A stretch of 64,000 nt of DNA from Halomonas sp. 'Soap Lake #6' (GCF_003031405.1 NZ_CP020469.1:1364001-1428000); one strand, 5' to 3'; counted from the stretch's first letter, positions 16,333-25,024 are shown. Made by a program: numbers and translations. The notes: generated from the letters alone by a model not told the origin.

Positions 16333-17694
16333 ATGCGGCACCTATACGTTATGCGGCACGCCAAAGCCAAACAGCCCAGCGGCGATATGACTGATCGCCA
16401 GCGGCCATTGCGAAAGTGGGGGAAGCGTCAGGCGGGGGCTATGGCGCGAGTGCTGCAGGGTTGGCATGCGTTGGAAGGCGCGATTTACGTCAGCACAGCG
16501 GCGCGCACGCGGGAGACATTTGACGCAGTGGCAGCGCAACTGCCTAAACGTACACTGGCCGATCAGGTGCACTTTGAGGAAGCGCTGTACATCTTCGATA
16601 GTGATGCACTGTTGGAGTGGCTGAAAGCGCTACCTGACAAGGCCGAGAGGGTGCTGATAATCGGCCATAATCCGGCCCTGCCTGACTTGGCCCGCTGGCT
16701 CAGTAAGGAGGCGCCATATTCTCTGTCGACGGGTAGCGTGCTACATTTCATCTTGCCTGATACTTCCTGGTCCGCTATGGAGCGAGGCTGTGCCGAGTTG
16801 GTGGGGAGCCTTATACCAGAGGAGGCCAGTTATCCACTGTTCAAACGCTTGGCACCTCCACCACCCGAATACCACGAAGACATGGCGAGACGGATTGGTG
16901 ACATGTTGGAGTACCAGTGTCGAATAGTCAGAGCTCTAGAGCATGGGGTAATCGCGGGCTTTGATGCTGAGTTTCTGCATCAGTACCGGGTTAACCTGCG
17001 CCGCAGCCGGGCAGTGGGCGAATCCTTGCTGTCTGTTGCTAAGGTATCTGGCCTGAAAAAGATGCTTAAGCGTCTCAAGCTCCTCGGGCAGGCCACCAGC
17101 GATCTCCGTGATCTTGATGTGTTTCTGAAATACCAGAGCACGTCTCCGCCACCACTCTCTGCACGTGCCCACCAGGGCTTAAAGCAATGGTTACAGGGTT
17201 GTCAGCAGGCGCAGCACAAAGCGCTTGGTCAGCAGTTAAGCACACCGGAGTATGCTGAGCAGTTGCAGAGCTGGCAGACGTTTATCGCTTCCGATGAATT
17301 TAAAGAAGCGCTCTCTAAAATCACACCAAAGCGCATCAACAAGGTGCTGGATAAGCGTATCTCACGTCAGAATGAAGATCTGGCGGCACTTTCGTTAGGC
17401 TCCCCTGACACTGCCTTGCATGAACTTCGCAAGCGCGTAAAGCGTATCCGTTATCTAGCGGATCTGGACTCAAATACTCCAACGGATTTTCTATCTACAT
17501 TGAAGCACCGCCAGAACCTGCTTGGGGAGTATCAAGATTTGTGTACTCGACAAACTTGGCTTGAAGCCTTCATTGAAAGCCTTGATAGCGACGCAGAGCA
17601 GGAGCAAGAGTGCAGCGCTTGGCACACTTCGTTAGAAGCATCGAAACAAGCGCTGCACAAGGATGCCTTGGGTTTGGAGCCACTGGCAAGCTAA
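16333..17694 (+). CDS. SixA-type phosphohistidine phosphatase fused to CHAD domain
   Basis: Residues 1-about 165 form a histidine phosphatase domain (RHG motif MRHAKA, later IIGHNPALPDLARWL with the second catalytic His), as in SixA. Residues about 185-450 form a CHAD domain (HQYRVNLRRSRAV, SDLRDLDVFLKY, LHELRKRVKRIRYLADL), an all-helical fold rich in His and Arg that binds polyphosphate in known members. The fusion suggests a phosphate or polyphosphate-linked role, which is inferred. ATG 16333 is chosen over GTG 16324 because GGAG at 16320-16323 is properly spaced. Confidence 0.85.
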   Translation: MRHLYVMRHAKAKQPSGDMTDRQRPLRKWGKRQAGAMARVLQGWHALEGAIYVSTAARTRETFDAVAAQLPKRTLADQVHFEEALYIFDSDALLEWLKALPDKAERVLIIGHNPALPDLARWLSKEAPYSLSTGSVLHFILPDTSWSAMERGCAELVGSLIPEEASYPLFKRLAPPPPEYHEDMARRIGDMLEYQCRIVRALEHGVIAGFDAEFLHQYRVNLRRSRAVGESLLSVAKVSGLKKMLKRLKLLGQATSDLRDLDVFLKYQSTSPPPLSARAHQGLKQWLQGCQQAQHKALGQQLSTPEYAEQLQSWQTFIASDEFKEALSKITPKRINKVLDKRISRQNEDLAALSLGSPDTALHELRKRVKRIRYLADLDSNTPTDFLSTLKHRQNLLGEYQDLCTRQTWLEAFIESLDSDAEQEQECSAWHTSLEASKQALHKDALGLEPLAS

Positions 17695-17750
17695 CTGACA
17701 TTAACCAAGTAATGACTCTCTGTAGGAGGTTTTTCCTAACATATATAAAG

Positions 17751-18272
17751 TTAAAGATTATTTATCACAGCAGATAAGTTTAGGTTAAACTCCTCATTAG
17801 TAACGACACCCTGATCTAAATCAAAATTGTCGAAAAAGCTTGGTAATGAAAGAGCACCTATGACTTTTGCTGAAAAATAGGGCGCTGATACTTGTGCGGA
17901 AGCTAAAACACTTTGTGCTCCCCCTTGGCCAGGAGAGGTAGACAGCATAAGTACTTGTTTATTCTGAAACACCTCCATATCTATTCGTGATGTCCAGTCG
18001 AATAGATTTTTATAGGCTGAAGTATAAGAGCCATTATGCTCAGCGAATGACATTACGACGATATCTGTATCGCCGATAGCTTTATAGAAATTATGCGCTG
18101 ACTCAGGAATACCTAACTCTTTTTCTCTCTCCTCACTAAATATTGGCATTTCAAAATCGTTAATGTCGATTAACGAGATATCTGAGTTATTGATTTTCTG
18201 TGCTGCATAAAAAGCCAGCTTTTTGTTGATGGAGGTTTTGCTATTGCTAGTGCCAAATGCAAGTACTTTCAT
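17751..18272 (-). CDS. NAD(P)H-dependent FMN reductase
   Basis: A flavodoxin-like protein of about 173 residues. The N-terminus MKVLAFGTSNSKTSINKKL is the phosphate-binding loop of the NADPH-dependent FMN reductase family; VVMSFAEHNGSYTSAYKNLF matches the P-x-Y-N/G-S flavin-binding region in altered form. ATG 18272 with GAGGA upstream is preferred to the longer frame from 18305. It lies downstream of a MerR-type promoter (18593-18623) and the remains of a transporter gene on the same strand, so it probably belonged to that regulon. Confidence 0.8.
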   Translation of the reverse strand: MKVLAFGTSNSKTSINKKLAFYAAQKINNSDISLIDINDFEMPIFSEEREKELGIPESAHNFYKAIGDTDIVVMSFAEHNGSYTSAYKNLFDWTSRIDMEVFQNKQVLMLSTSPGQGGAQSVLASAQVSAPYFSAKVIGALSLPSFFDNFDLDQGVVTNEEFNLNLSAVINNL

Positions 18273-18344
18273 TTTACAGTCCTCGTGGTTAATCTCATGT
18301 TCCATTGTTGGTTAGAGCGGGTTTTTGTTTCTTACTGCTAAGTA

Positions 18345-18525
18345 TCAAAAAATAACAGCGAAAAGAGCGGGAATCGGCAAAAGCATTTTCACCAGAATAT
18401 TGGCAGATGGTGCCCCCGCGAACTCGTTAGTCAGACCAGGTAAAACTGGGGCAATGGTAGCGTTGGACATAGCTGTCAATGTGGGAACTGGGAGTAAGCA
18501 GATTGTCTAACATTTTGATTTTCAT
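18345..18525 (-). pseudogene. N-terminal fragment of an MFS exporter
   Basis: From ATG 18525 the frame reads MKIKMLDNLLTP and then is lost. Shifting frame gives VPTLTAMSNATIAPVLPGLT and ILVKMLLPIPALFAVIF to a stop at 18345. This is the first membrane segment region of an MFS drug-exporter-type protein. One indel plus loss of about 350 residues makes it non-functional. Confidence 0.65.
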
Positions 18526-18592
18526 TAATAACCCCTTTTTGAATAACGTGTTTTCTCAAGTAGTGAGCTTGAGATGGCGTTGATGTACGTCT

Positions 18593-18623
18593 ATTCTGAT
18601 ACCTCAACTTAAGTTGAGGTCAA
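18593..18623 (-). promoter_or_regulatory. MerR/SoxR-type operator-promoter
   Basis: A perfect 20-base palindrome, ACCTCAACTTAAGTTGAGGT, at 18601-18620. On the - strand it sits between a TTGACC -35 (18618-18623) and a CAGAAT -10 (18593-18598) with the 19-bp spacing typical of MerR-family promoters. It would drive the MFS remnant and the FMN reductase. No MerR-family gene is found nearby, so the regulator is elsewhere or lost. Confidence 0.7.
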
Positions 18624-18834
18624 GGGGGAGTGAAAAACAAATTTACTTCTGAATGGATGCCGATAGGTATGTTAAGTGAGATGCTATACCTCTGAAGGTG
18701 GCGTCACAGGGCACTGCAGAAGAGAGTGGAAACCGTCATTGTGGAAGCCAGACGATGGCTGTGACTTCAATTGAGATTTCACAAAGCATTGCAGCGGATA
18801 AGCCGCTGAATGTGGAGTTAGCGCAGGAGCAAAA

Positions 18835-19221
18835 ATGCACAGAGGTAGCTGTTTGTGTGGTGCGGTTTCATTTCTCTTAGAGTCTGAGCCCAAGGCGGTA
18901 TCGAACTGTCACTGCAAAATATGCCAAAAGCAACATGGTGCTGCATTTGCTACGTATGCGAGCATTCCAAAATCTGATTTGAAATATTTGTCGGGGCAAG
19001 AGTTACTCAGCTCTTATAGCTCTTCTGGAAGCGTTGTAAGAAAGTTCTGTAGTGTTTGCGGTTCCAACATTGAGTGGAGTGGTAGCAAAAAATTTCCAGA
19101 TTGGGTATCTATAGCTGTGGCATCACTCGACACCAGTTTTCATCCCAAGAGCATCAAGGATATTCATTTGGAGTCCAGAGGATGTTGGCTACACAGCCGC
19201 GAACAAGTCGCAGCACGTTAG
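18835..19221 (+). CDS. GFA-family zinc protein
   Basis: 128 residues with the glutathione-dependent formaldehyde-activating (GFA/CENP-V) zinc pattern: RGSCLCGAVSF, SNCHCKICQKQHGAAFATY, KFCSVCGSNIEW. Most family members have no proven reaction. ATG 18835 has CAGGAG at the right distance. The last 15 residues depart from the family and the stop overlaps a GTTAGCC, so the 3' end may have been altered by recombination. Confidence 0.8.
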   Translation: MHRGSCLCGAVSFLLESEPKAVSNCHCKICQKQHGAAFATYASIPKSDLKYLSGQELLSSYSSSGSVVRKFCSVCGSNIEWSGSKKFPDWVSIAVASLDTSFHPKSIKDIHLESRGCWLHSREQVAAR

Positions 19222-19314
19222 CCGCTGCTGGAGGCTGGATGTCCACTGTGTGGTTGCCCGTGTACTCAGGTGCTAGGCTGAGGAACCGATCCAGATAATT
19301 CTATGGAGAATTAT

Positions 19315-19944
19315 ATGAATGGTACCCCAAGTTCTGAGATTTTTGACACGGCCTATGAGACTTACAGCGCCCCGTGGGTGATTGGCAAGCCGCAACCCGC
19401 AGTGGTGGAGCTCGAAACAGAAGGAATGCTGCGAGAAGATATCTTAGATATTGGCTGTGGCGCGGGCGAACATACTATTTATCTTTCTCAACGCGGTTAC
19501 AGCATTGTCGGCGTTGATGCCTCTCGACCTGCTGTTGAGTATGCAAAAAAGAATGCGAGGAATAACGAGGTTGCCGCACTTTTTGAAGTCGCAGACGCGA
19601 TGAGCCTCGGGACGGACAAATACGACACCATTCTCGATAGTGCGCTGTTTCACATCTTTGATTCGCAGGATCGTATCAAGTATGTCGCCAGTCTGAAGAA
19701 TGCATGTCGTCCAGGAGGGCTTGTCTATATTTTGGCGCTTTCGGATGATGGACCTGGATTCGGACCAGAAGTAAGTGAAGCCGACATTACTCAAGCATTC
19801 GACGATGGATGGAAAGTTGAAGAAGTTCGCCCTTGCCAATATATCTCTATAGCGACTGCCGAGCATCATGTGAGTGACCTTGGTTTGGAGAAAGGCCAAG
19901 TGGTTAATCTTCCTGCGTGGTTGGCTAGAGTGCGCAGAGTGTGA
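19315..19944 (+). CDS. class I SAM-dependent methyltransferase
   Basis: About 209 residues. Motif I is ILDIGCGAGEHTIYLS, followed by IVGVDASRPAVEYAKKNA, an acidic motif II region (FEVADAMSLG, YDTILDSALFHIF) and GGLVYILALSD. It resembles small-molecule methyltransferases with a TehB-like core; the substrate is unknown. ATG 19315 is preferred over 19303 because GGAG at 19305-19308 lies 6 bases before it. GTCTAAC directly downstream (19953-19959) looks like an integron R'' box, and repeat copy B begins right after it, so the gene may once have been a cassette. Confidence 0.8.
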   Translation: MNGTPSSEIFDTAYETYSAPWVIGKPQPAVVELETEGMLREDILDIGCGAGEHTIYLSQRGYSIVGVDASRPAVEYAKKNARNNEVAALFEVADAMSLGTDKYDTILDSALFHIFDSQDRIKYVASLKNACRPGGLVYILALSDDGPGFGPEVSEADITQAFDDGWKVEEVRPCQYISIATAEHHVSDLGLEKGQVVNLPAWLARVRRV

Positions 19945-19959
19945 AACGGTATGTCTAAC

Positions 19960-20328
19960 CCCGATGAGCCTTCAGCCTATCAATAGGCTGTAATATTTTT
20001 TATTGGCCGCGCAAGTTGCCAATATCAAGCGACCTTCACCTATCACATTAGCTGTGGGCGGCTTACAGCAAAAATACCGCAAGGGGTCCTTTCTCCGGCC
20101 GCCTGTTGGGACTCTCATAGTGTGATCGTTAGTCACTGCCAGACTTGCTTGCTCCTTGCGAGTTGGCCTGGGGCGCTAAACATTCATCGATTAACCAGCA
20201 TCTGTCCTATTCAAAAAGCTAGCTGCTGTCTCAGTCCCAGTGTTTTTAGGGTTCAGTGCTGGGGGCGCTCGCTAAAGAGATTGACGCCACAGTCGTGACG
20301 ATGAGTGCTTCTCCTGTTAGGTTTGCGT
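19960..20328 (-). mobile_element. transposase-less copy of the IS110-like element (repeat copy B)
   Basis: Related to copy A over about 340 bp (19963-20305 with 4688-5037). Shared blocks include GGCTTACAGCAAAAATACCG and TTAACCAGCATCTGTCCTAT. It then jumps to an 18-base block, CTTCTCCTGTTAGGTTTG at 20310-20327, identical to 5648-5665, which in copy A covers the transposase ribosome site. So copy B equals copy A minus the transposase. Both copies start right after an AAC of an R''-like box. Confidence 0.6.
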
Positions 20329-20339
20329 TGGAACTGGAT

Positions 20340-20519
20340 ATGACAAAAGGTCGTAGCAACAAGCTTGTTGGAGCGACTGGCGAATACTTGGTTGCCGCTG
20401 AACTCTCTCGTCGTGAATTGATAGCAACCACCTTCACAGGGAATGTTCCCCACTACGATATTGTCGCATCCGACGAGAATGGACAACAGTTGTTGATCGG
20501 CTCTATAAAATTGCTATGA
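20340..20519 (+). pseudogene. truncated nuclease-like protein
   Basis: From ATG 20340 the product reads MTKGRSNKLVGATGEYLVAA then SRRELIATTFTGNVPHYDIVA and ends soon after LLIGSIK. The G.GEyLVAAELsRR...N.P.YDIVA pattern is the first half of a PD-(D/E)XK-like family in which a QVK motif follows; here it becomes IGSIK and stops. Full proteins of this kind are longer than 60 residues. The 5' end lies directly at the junction with repeat copy B. Confidence 0.55.
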
Positions 20520-20733
20520 GTTGTGGTGGTAGTTCGGAAGGTGAGCCCTTTGATGGGTCTGATAAGCCTTCGATCACTGGGCGTGGGCAGTGTCTAGCAG
20601 GCATTTCCAGTCTAACGCCAAGACCTTCGCGTTTTTGTATTACTTACTATGATCAAACAATGACATAAAAACACTATGGCTATGGTGCAGCTGAAGCGAG
20701 CTTGAGTACCCATACGCGTAAAGGGAGTAATCT

Positions 20734-21114
20734 GTGTTTGAAGTAAAAGCCACTCAGCACGTTTTGGCGGTCAGGGACCTTGAGAAAACCGAAAGCTACT
20801 TTCTCGACAAACTTGGGTTTTCCGTTCGGTTCCATGTGGAAGGCTGGTCGTTTCTGAGCCTTGGTAGTTTTCACGTCATGTTAGGTCACTGCCCGGATGA
20901 ACTTCCGGCCCGTGATACGCATGAACATTCGTACTTCGCTTATGTAAACTGCGAGGGTATAGACGAGATTTATCGTGACTATCAGCAGCGTGGAGTCGAA
21001 ATTTTCCAGACAATATCTGATAAGCCTTGGGGCCTACGTGAGTTTGGCGTAGCAACACCAGAGGGTCATCGAATCATGTTTGGTGAAGAGATCAAACCAT
21101 CAGGAAACTCATAA
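20734..21114 (+). CDS. VOC/glyoxalase-like protein
   Basis: 126 residues, one VOC domain with two beta-alpha-beta-beta-beta units (ATQHVLAVRDLEKTESYFLD, LGFSVRF, SFHVMLGH, then EHSYFAYVNCEGIDEIYRDY and WGLREFGVATPEGHRIMFGE). It belongs to the bleomycin-resistance/glyoxalase fold; ligand unknown. Start is GTG 20734 with GGGAG at 20721-20725, which decides against later ATGs. Confidence 0.8.
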   Translation: MFEVKATQHVLAVRDLEKTESYFLDKLGFSVRFHVEGWSFLSLGSFHVMLGHCPDELPARDTHEHSYFAYVNCEGIDEIYRDYQQRGVEIFQTISDKPWGLREFGVATPEGHRIMFGEEIKPSGNS

Positions 21115-21223
21115 TCAAGTCATGCATTGGATACCGAAACTTCTCTGAACTCCGTTTGCCTCCATCGTGATGGCAAGCGTTAAGTCACAGGGTTGGGAAG
21201 GGCAGGGATGGAAAAGGTAGAGC

Positions 21224-21913
21224 ATGCGAAAATCAGACCGGCTTTTTCAGTTAACCAATATTCTGCGTAGGCATCAGCCGATTACTGCAAAACAGTTGGC
21301 TGAGAAGTTGATGGTGTCTGAAAGAACCATCTATCGCTATATCGATGATTTGTCGGTATCTGGAATACCTGTTTACGGGGAGCCAGGCGTTGGGTACCGC
21401 TTGTCAGAGGGATTTGAGCTGCCGCCTTTGCAATTATCGCCGGGTGAGTTGGAGGCTCTGATCACAGGAGTCAGTTTAACCGCCTCTTTGACTGGAAAGG
21501 AGTTGGCTGGCTCAGCGCATTCTTTGCTTTCCAAAATCGAAGCTGCGTTGCCGAATGAATTAAGGATGGTTTCCAGCAAAGATAGGGTGGTCAGGGTGCC
21601 GGCAAGCCATCGTGGGTCTGAAGTTTATCAGCTGTGGGGGCGAGTTCATTCTGCGATAGAGGCAAAGCGTTGGCTGAATATCGGTTATAACTCGCTTTCA
21701 GAGGTTGTGACCGTCAGAACCATCTTTCCTTTGGGGCTATTTTATTGGGGAGGAAAATGGACGCTGGGCTGTTGGTGCGAGCTTCGCGGCGACTACAGAG
21801 ACCTTAGATTGGACCGTATAACCCGATTAGCGCTTAGTGAGCATGCCGATGATTTGCCTGGGCACGTTTCTTTGGCTGCATACATTGAACTCAAAAGTAA
21901 GCAAGCCTACTGA
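21224..21913 (+). CDS. YafY-type HTH-WYL transcriptional regulator
   Basis: The N-terminal HTH_11 reads MRKSDRLFQLTNILRRHQPI then AEKLMVSERTIYRYIDDLSVSGIPVYGEPGVGYRLSEGF. A WYL-type ligand-sensing domain follows (LNIGYNSLSEVVTVRTIFPLGL, GCWCELRGDYRDLRLDRI). 229 residues, normal for the YafY group. The next gene is 61 bp away on the same strand. In related genomes such regulators often precede the small enzyme they control. Confidence 0.85.
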   Translation: MRKSDRLFQLTNILRRHQPITAKQLAEKLMVSERTIYRYIDDLSVSGIPVYGEPGVGYRLSEGFELPPLQLSPGELEALITGVSLTASLTGKELAGSAHSLLSKIEAALPNELRMVSSKDRVVRVPASHRGSEVYQLWGRVHSAIEAKRWLNIGYNSLSEVVTVRTIFPLGLFYWGGKWTLGCWCELRGDYRDLRLDRITRLALSEHADDLPGHVSLAAYIELKSKQAY

Positions 21914-21929
21914 CACAGTGGTGTCAGTA
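21908..21929 (+). terminator. stem-loop after yafY-like gene
   Basis: Perfect 9-base stem TACTGACAC/GTGTCAGTA with a 4-base AGTG loop, overlapping the stop codon. No T-run. Confidence 0.5.
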
Positions 21930-21974
21930 GTAACGCCTTAGAGTTGGCATTCAACCAATTACTGAGGCACTGAC

Positions 21975-22295
21975 ATGATTAGTAATAGCAACCTGGATAG
22001 CATTGGTGGTATGGAGTTTGCGGCCTTCAAACTTAAAGAAGGCGTGACAGAAGCCAGATTAGTAGAGCTATCTAATCAAGTAGAGGCAGAGTTTCTTAGT
22101 CAGCAAGAGGAGCTGGTTCTTCATTTTCTGGTCCGTGGCGCAGATGGTATCTATGCCAATGTGGCTATCGCCAGTTCGCAAGAAAAAGCGGAGGAGTATT
22201 GCCAGCAATGGCTAGGTAATAGAGTTGCACTAGAATATTTAGAACTGCTTGAGAAAGAAACGGTGAACATGACGTTCTGGACCAGGATTAGCTAA
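21975..22295 (+). CDS. small protein, possible dimeric alpha/beta-barrel fold
   Basis: 106 residues. MEFAAFKLKEGVTEARLVEL, then VLHFLVRGADGIYANVAIAS and a helix up to MTFWTRI, resembles the strand-helix-strand order of antibiotic-biosynthesis-monooxygenase-like proteins, without catalytic residues that I can name. Probably under the YafY-type regulator upstream. Function unknown. Confidence 0.65.
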   Translation: MISNSNLDSIGGMEFAAFKLKEGVTEARLVELSNQVEAEFLSQQEELVLHFLVRGADGIYANVAIASSQEKAEEYCQQWLGNRVALEYLELLEKETVNMTFWTRIS

Positions 22296-22297
22296 AA

Positions 22298-22354
22298 GCC
22301 CAACAATAGGCGGTAACGGTGGCTAGAAATTGATTTTTTACACTCTAGTTGGGT
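22298..22354 (+). other. attC-like site
   Basis: GCCCAAC (22298-22304) and GTTGGGT (22348-22354) are inverse complements at 6 of 7 positions and fit the RYYYAAC and GTTRRRY consensus. The interior (GGCTAGAAATTGATTTTTTACA, beginning at 22321) is related to 1241-1264 at the start of the cassette array. The central stem is weak, so it may be a fossil site. Confidence 0.35.
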
Positions 22355-22384
22355 GTTCGCCCTCCAGATAGGATTGGCACATAG

Positions 22385-23164
22385 ATGAAACTTCAACTTC
22401 CGGCCACCGCACTCTCTCCCTATGTGAGTCATTACTGGTTATCACGTAACAACAGAGATACCGAGCATCTCGTCCTTCCGGATGGCTGTGTTGACGTCGT
22501 ATACGGTGTGGGCGGCGTCACGTTTGGTCTGGCTTATGGTGTTGCAACGCGTAAATCCTTCTGTTCGATGACTCCTGACTTCCACTATCTCGGTATCTGC
22601 TTTCGGCCGGGACAGGTTCGCCATTTTTTGAAGTTCGCACAGAATCACCTTACTGATAGCAGCCTGTCAATCAATGGGCTGGCTGGGTTAAGCCCTGAGT
22701 CCTTCGCTGATGAGATTGCGTCCGGCGAAGCCTTCAAGCGCCTAGATAAGGCCCTGCTTGATTGGCTGGCACACCAACCGATTGAGTCGAGCGCGGTGGA
22801 CTTCGCACTTGCTGTCATCGACCGGAACATCGGTTACGTCAGTATCGAAAGCGTGGCATCTCAGGCGGGGGTTAGTCGGCGTCAGTTGGAAAGGTACTTC
22901 CTAAGAGATGTGGGAACCTCCCCCAAGACCTATGCCCGCATACGACGCTGGCAGTATACGTTCGGTTTATTGCGCACGAGGAGGAGCATGGCGCTCGCTG
23001 ATGTTGCGCAGATTGCTGGTTATGCCGATCAGAGCCATATGAATCGGGATTTTCGGTATTTTTCTGGACAGTCTCCACGCTCTGTCGCAGTTGACGCATT
23101 TGTTCAAGACCAAGCGACGTCTTCCTATTATGTTGCCCTTGAAAGACTTCACCGGCATACATAG
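22385..23164 (+). CDS. AraC-family regulator with DUF6597-like N-terminus
   Basis: The N-terminal part (LSPYVSHYWLSRN, HLVLPDGCVDVVYGVGG, YLGICFRPGQVRHFL) is the beta-barrel sensor found in the DUF6597 group. The C-terminal HTH_18 reads VSIESVASQAGVSRRQLERY then ALADVAQIAGYADQSHMNRDFRYFSGQSPRS. An SDR gene starts 10 bp later, so the two form an operon and the regulator probably controls it. Confidence 0.85.
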   Translation: MKLQLPATALSPYVSHYWLSRNNRDTEHLVLPDGCVDVVYGVGGVTFGLAYGVATRKSFCSMTPDFHYLGICFRPGQVRHFLKFAQNHLTDSSLSINGLAGLSPESFADEIASGEAFKRLDKALLDWLAHQPIESSAVDFALAVIDRNIGYVSIESVASQAGVSRRQLERYFLRDVGTSPKTYARIRRWQYTFGLLRTRRSMALADVAQIAGYADQSHMNRDFRYFSGQSPRSVAVDAFVQDQATSSYYVALERLHRHT

Positions 23165-23174
23165 GAGATTTGAT

Positions 23175-23927
23175 ATGCAACGCTTTGAGAATAAGAACGT
23201 TGTCGTGATTGGCGGAACACATGGCATGGGCTTGGCAACCGTGAAGGCACTCATCGATGGCGGGGCGCACGTTTGCCTTACAGGCAACAACGAAGAGAAT
23301 ATTGATCGCGCCAAGGCTGACCTTGGGGCTGGTGTGACAGTCATCCGTTCGGATGCATCCAGTTTGTCTGATATAGACACCTTAAGAGCAACGGTCAGCG
23401 ATGTGTTTGGCACTATTGATGCCTTACTCGTATTCGCAGCCGTTGCCGAATTCGAACCTTTCGAGCGTGTGAGTGAGGCAAGTTTTGATCGGCAATTTGC
23501 ACTGAACACCAAAGGCGCTTTCTTTGTTGCTCAACGGCTTGCTCCTCTCATAAAAGATGGCGGTTCGATAACCTTTACAACGGTTACGCCAGCGACCGGT
23601 TCTCCACACATGTCCGTCTATATGGGGACCAAAGCAGCGGTGCGGGCTTTTACTCAAGCTTTCGCAGCAGAATTGCTCGCGCGGAGAGTCAGAGTAAACG
23701 CATTGGCACCTGGCTTTATTGATACGCCATCACTGGGTCTCGCTAGCCTCACTCCCGAAGCTCGACAAGAGGTCTATGATATCGGCAACCAAATAACACC
23801 GATGAAGCGCCATGGAACTGTCGCAGAGATCGCCAGTGGAGCACTTTTCTTAGCATTTGACGCGACATTCTCCACAGGCATCGAGCTGCCTCTCGATGGT
23901 GGATTATCAACGGTAGACTGCCCTTAG
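23175..23927 (+). CDS. short-chain dehydrogenase/reductase
   Basis: 250 residues. NAD(P)-binding VVVIGGTHGMGLATVK (a TGxxxGxG variant), catalytic Ser region SITFTTVTPATG, YMGTK as the YxxxK motif, then VNALAPGFIDTP. ATG 23175 with AGGAG at 23162-23166 is used; the frame open from 23091 overlaps the AraC gene. Substrate unknown. Confidence 0.85.
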   Translation: MQRFENKNVVVIGGTHGMGLATVKALIDGGAHVCLTGNNEENIDRAKADLGAGVTVIRSDASSLSDIDTLRATVSDVFGTIDALLVFAAVAEFEPFERVSEASFDRQFALNTKGAFFVAQRLAPLIKDGGSITFTTVTPATGSPHMSVYMGTKAAVRAFTQAFAAELLARRVRVNALAPGFIDTPSLGLASLTPEARQEVYDIGNQITPMKRHGTVAEIASGALFLAFDATFSTGIELPLDGGLSTVDCP

Positions 23928-24012
23928 ATTCAGTGCGTTGAATCTAGGAGGCATCATATCCTTCCCAGCAGAGCATCCAGCCGACACTGTCATGGCGTGT
24001 TGGTTGGATGCT
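23925..24012 (+). terminator. two stem-loops after the SDR gene
   Basis: First, TAGATTCA/TGAATCTA at 23925-23946, overlapping the stop. Second, a 16-base stem with two G-U pairs, AGCATCCAGCCGACAC (23972-23987) with GTGTTGGTTGGATGCT (23997-24012), 9-base loop. Neither has a T-run. The second is as strong as an attC stem but lacks R boxes. The rest of the gap to 24391 shows no gene. Confidence 0.5.
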
Positions 24013-24391
24013 GGTCGTTACAAGCACACGTCAATCTTCCGGCGCTGTGCAGTCTGCTAGCGCCTACAAACCCAATGTATTGGTACTTGTCTGGGCGTGT
24101 GTTCACTGCCGAGAAAAGAGAGCGAGGTGGAATACCGCAAGATACACGGCTAACTTCTAGTGACGGTATGAATACTTATCTGCTAGCGTTAAGGCTAAGC
24201 AGAGTTGGCAAATGTTAGTGAGTTTTGTCACTGCTGAAAAAGCATGCAAGCACGGACGCTTATGGTAAGCGCAGTGGTAACGGGGTGTGATGTGGGCATT
24301 CGCGGATCTCGGTGCATCGCTTTCTCTGGCGGAACGGTAAGGCCTAAATTCAAGTGTTCGGTACCAGTCCCTAAATGCAGAGGTGCTTTTT

Positions 24392-25024
24392 ATGATCAGA
24401 ACGATAATGGTTGAACTATCTACCATTGAAGCAGCGGCTTACCGCCAGAAACTGCGTAATGGCAATTCTGGAATCGTTATCATGCGTTATGACACCGACC
24501 AGCCCGGTATCGCAACAGTCAACCGCAAGTCAGGAGAACCAGACCCTTCGCACAATACCAATCTAGAACTGTTCCCCCTTGAAGCATTTAAAGAGGTCAT
24601 GGAACTCACGTACGGCATGCCTTATTCGCGGCGTGGAAAAGTTAAGCTTAGTGGTGAAAGAGAGGACGCCAGTGCCCAGGAAGAGACAGCCGAGGAGTTG
24701 GCAACTGTCGATAGCGCTGAGTATGAAGCGATCGTCAACGCTTATACCAATCGTAAAGGAGAGCTTTCATACGAACTGTTGAACAAGGACTTCATTCAGT
24801 TTGCCAAATCGAGCACGGTTATCTCAGACATGGTGGCCAACCATGCAGCAGAGGAGGAGATCCGTAACCACGTGGTCAAAGTAAAGCTCGAAAGCCTCAC
24901 TGGGAATCGCGAGTTGACCGTTGCGCAAACCCAGCGAATTATCGAGATGCTTGATGAAGTCAGCCCAAGGCACGTCTTTAAAGAGCTGAATGACGAAATC
25001 AGGAAAATGCTCAGTCGTCGTTAA
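24392..25024 (+). CDS. conserved-looking hypothetical protein
   Basis: About 210 residues, soluble, acidic in the middle (EREDASAQEETAEELATVDS), with helical C-terminal half (EEEIRNHVVKVKLESLTGNR, then TVAQTQRIIEMLDEVSPRHV). No family recognised. ATG 24392 has AGAGGTG in front; an upstream GTG at 24383 overlaps that ribosome site. A GNAT gene follows 41 bp later. Confidence 0.65.
   Translation: MIRTIMVELSTIEAAAYRQKLRNGNSGIVIMRYDTDQPGIATVNRKSGEPDPSHNTNLELFPLEAFKEVMELTYGMPYSRRGKVKLSGEREDASAQEETAEELATVDSAEYEAIVNAYTNRKGELSYELLNKDFIQFAKSSTVISDMVANHAAEEEIRNHVVKVKLESLTGNRELTVAQTQRIIEMLDEVSPRHVFKELNDEIRKMLSRR

Noticed and set aside
18800..19230. GFA gene as a complete cassette (GTTAGCG near 18817, GTTAGCC near 19216)
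   Set aside because: The R boxes do not form convincing inverse complements and no attC stem fits between the gene and 19216.
23972..24012. Strong 16-base stem as another attC
   Set aside because: No RYYYAAC or GTTRRRY boxes at the correct positions; treated as an RNA hairpin.
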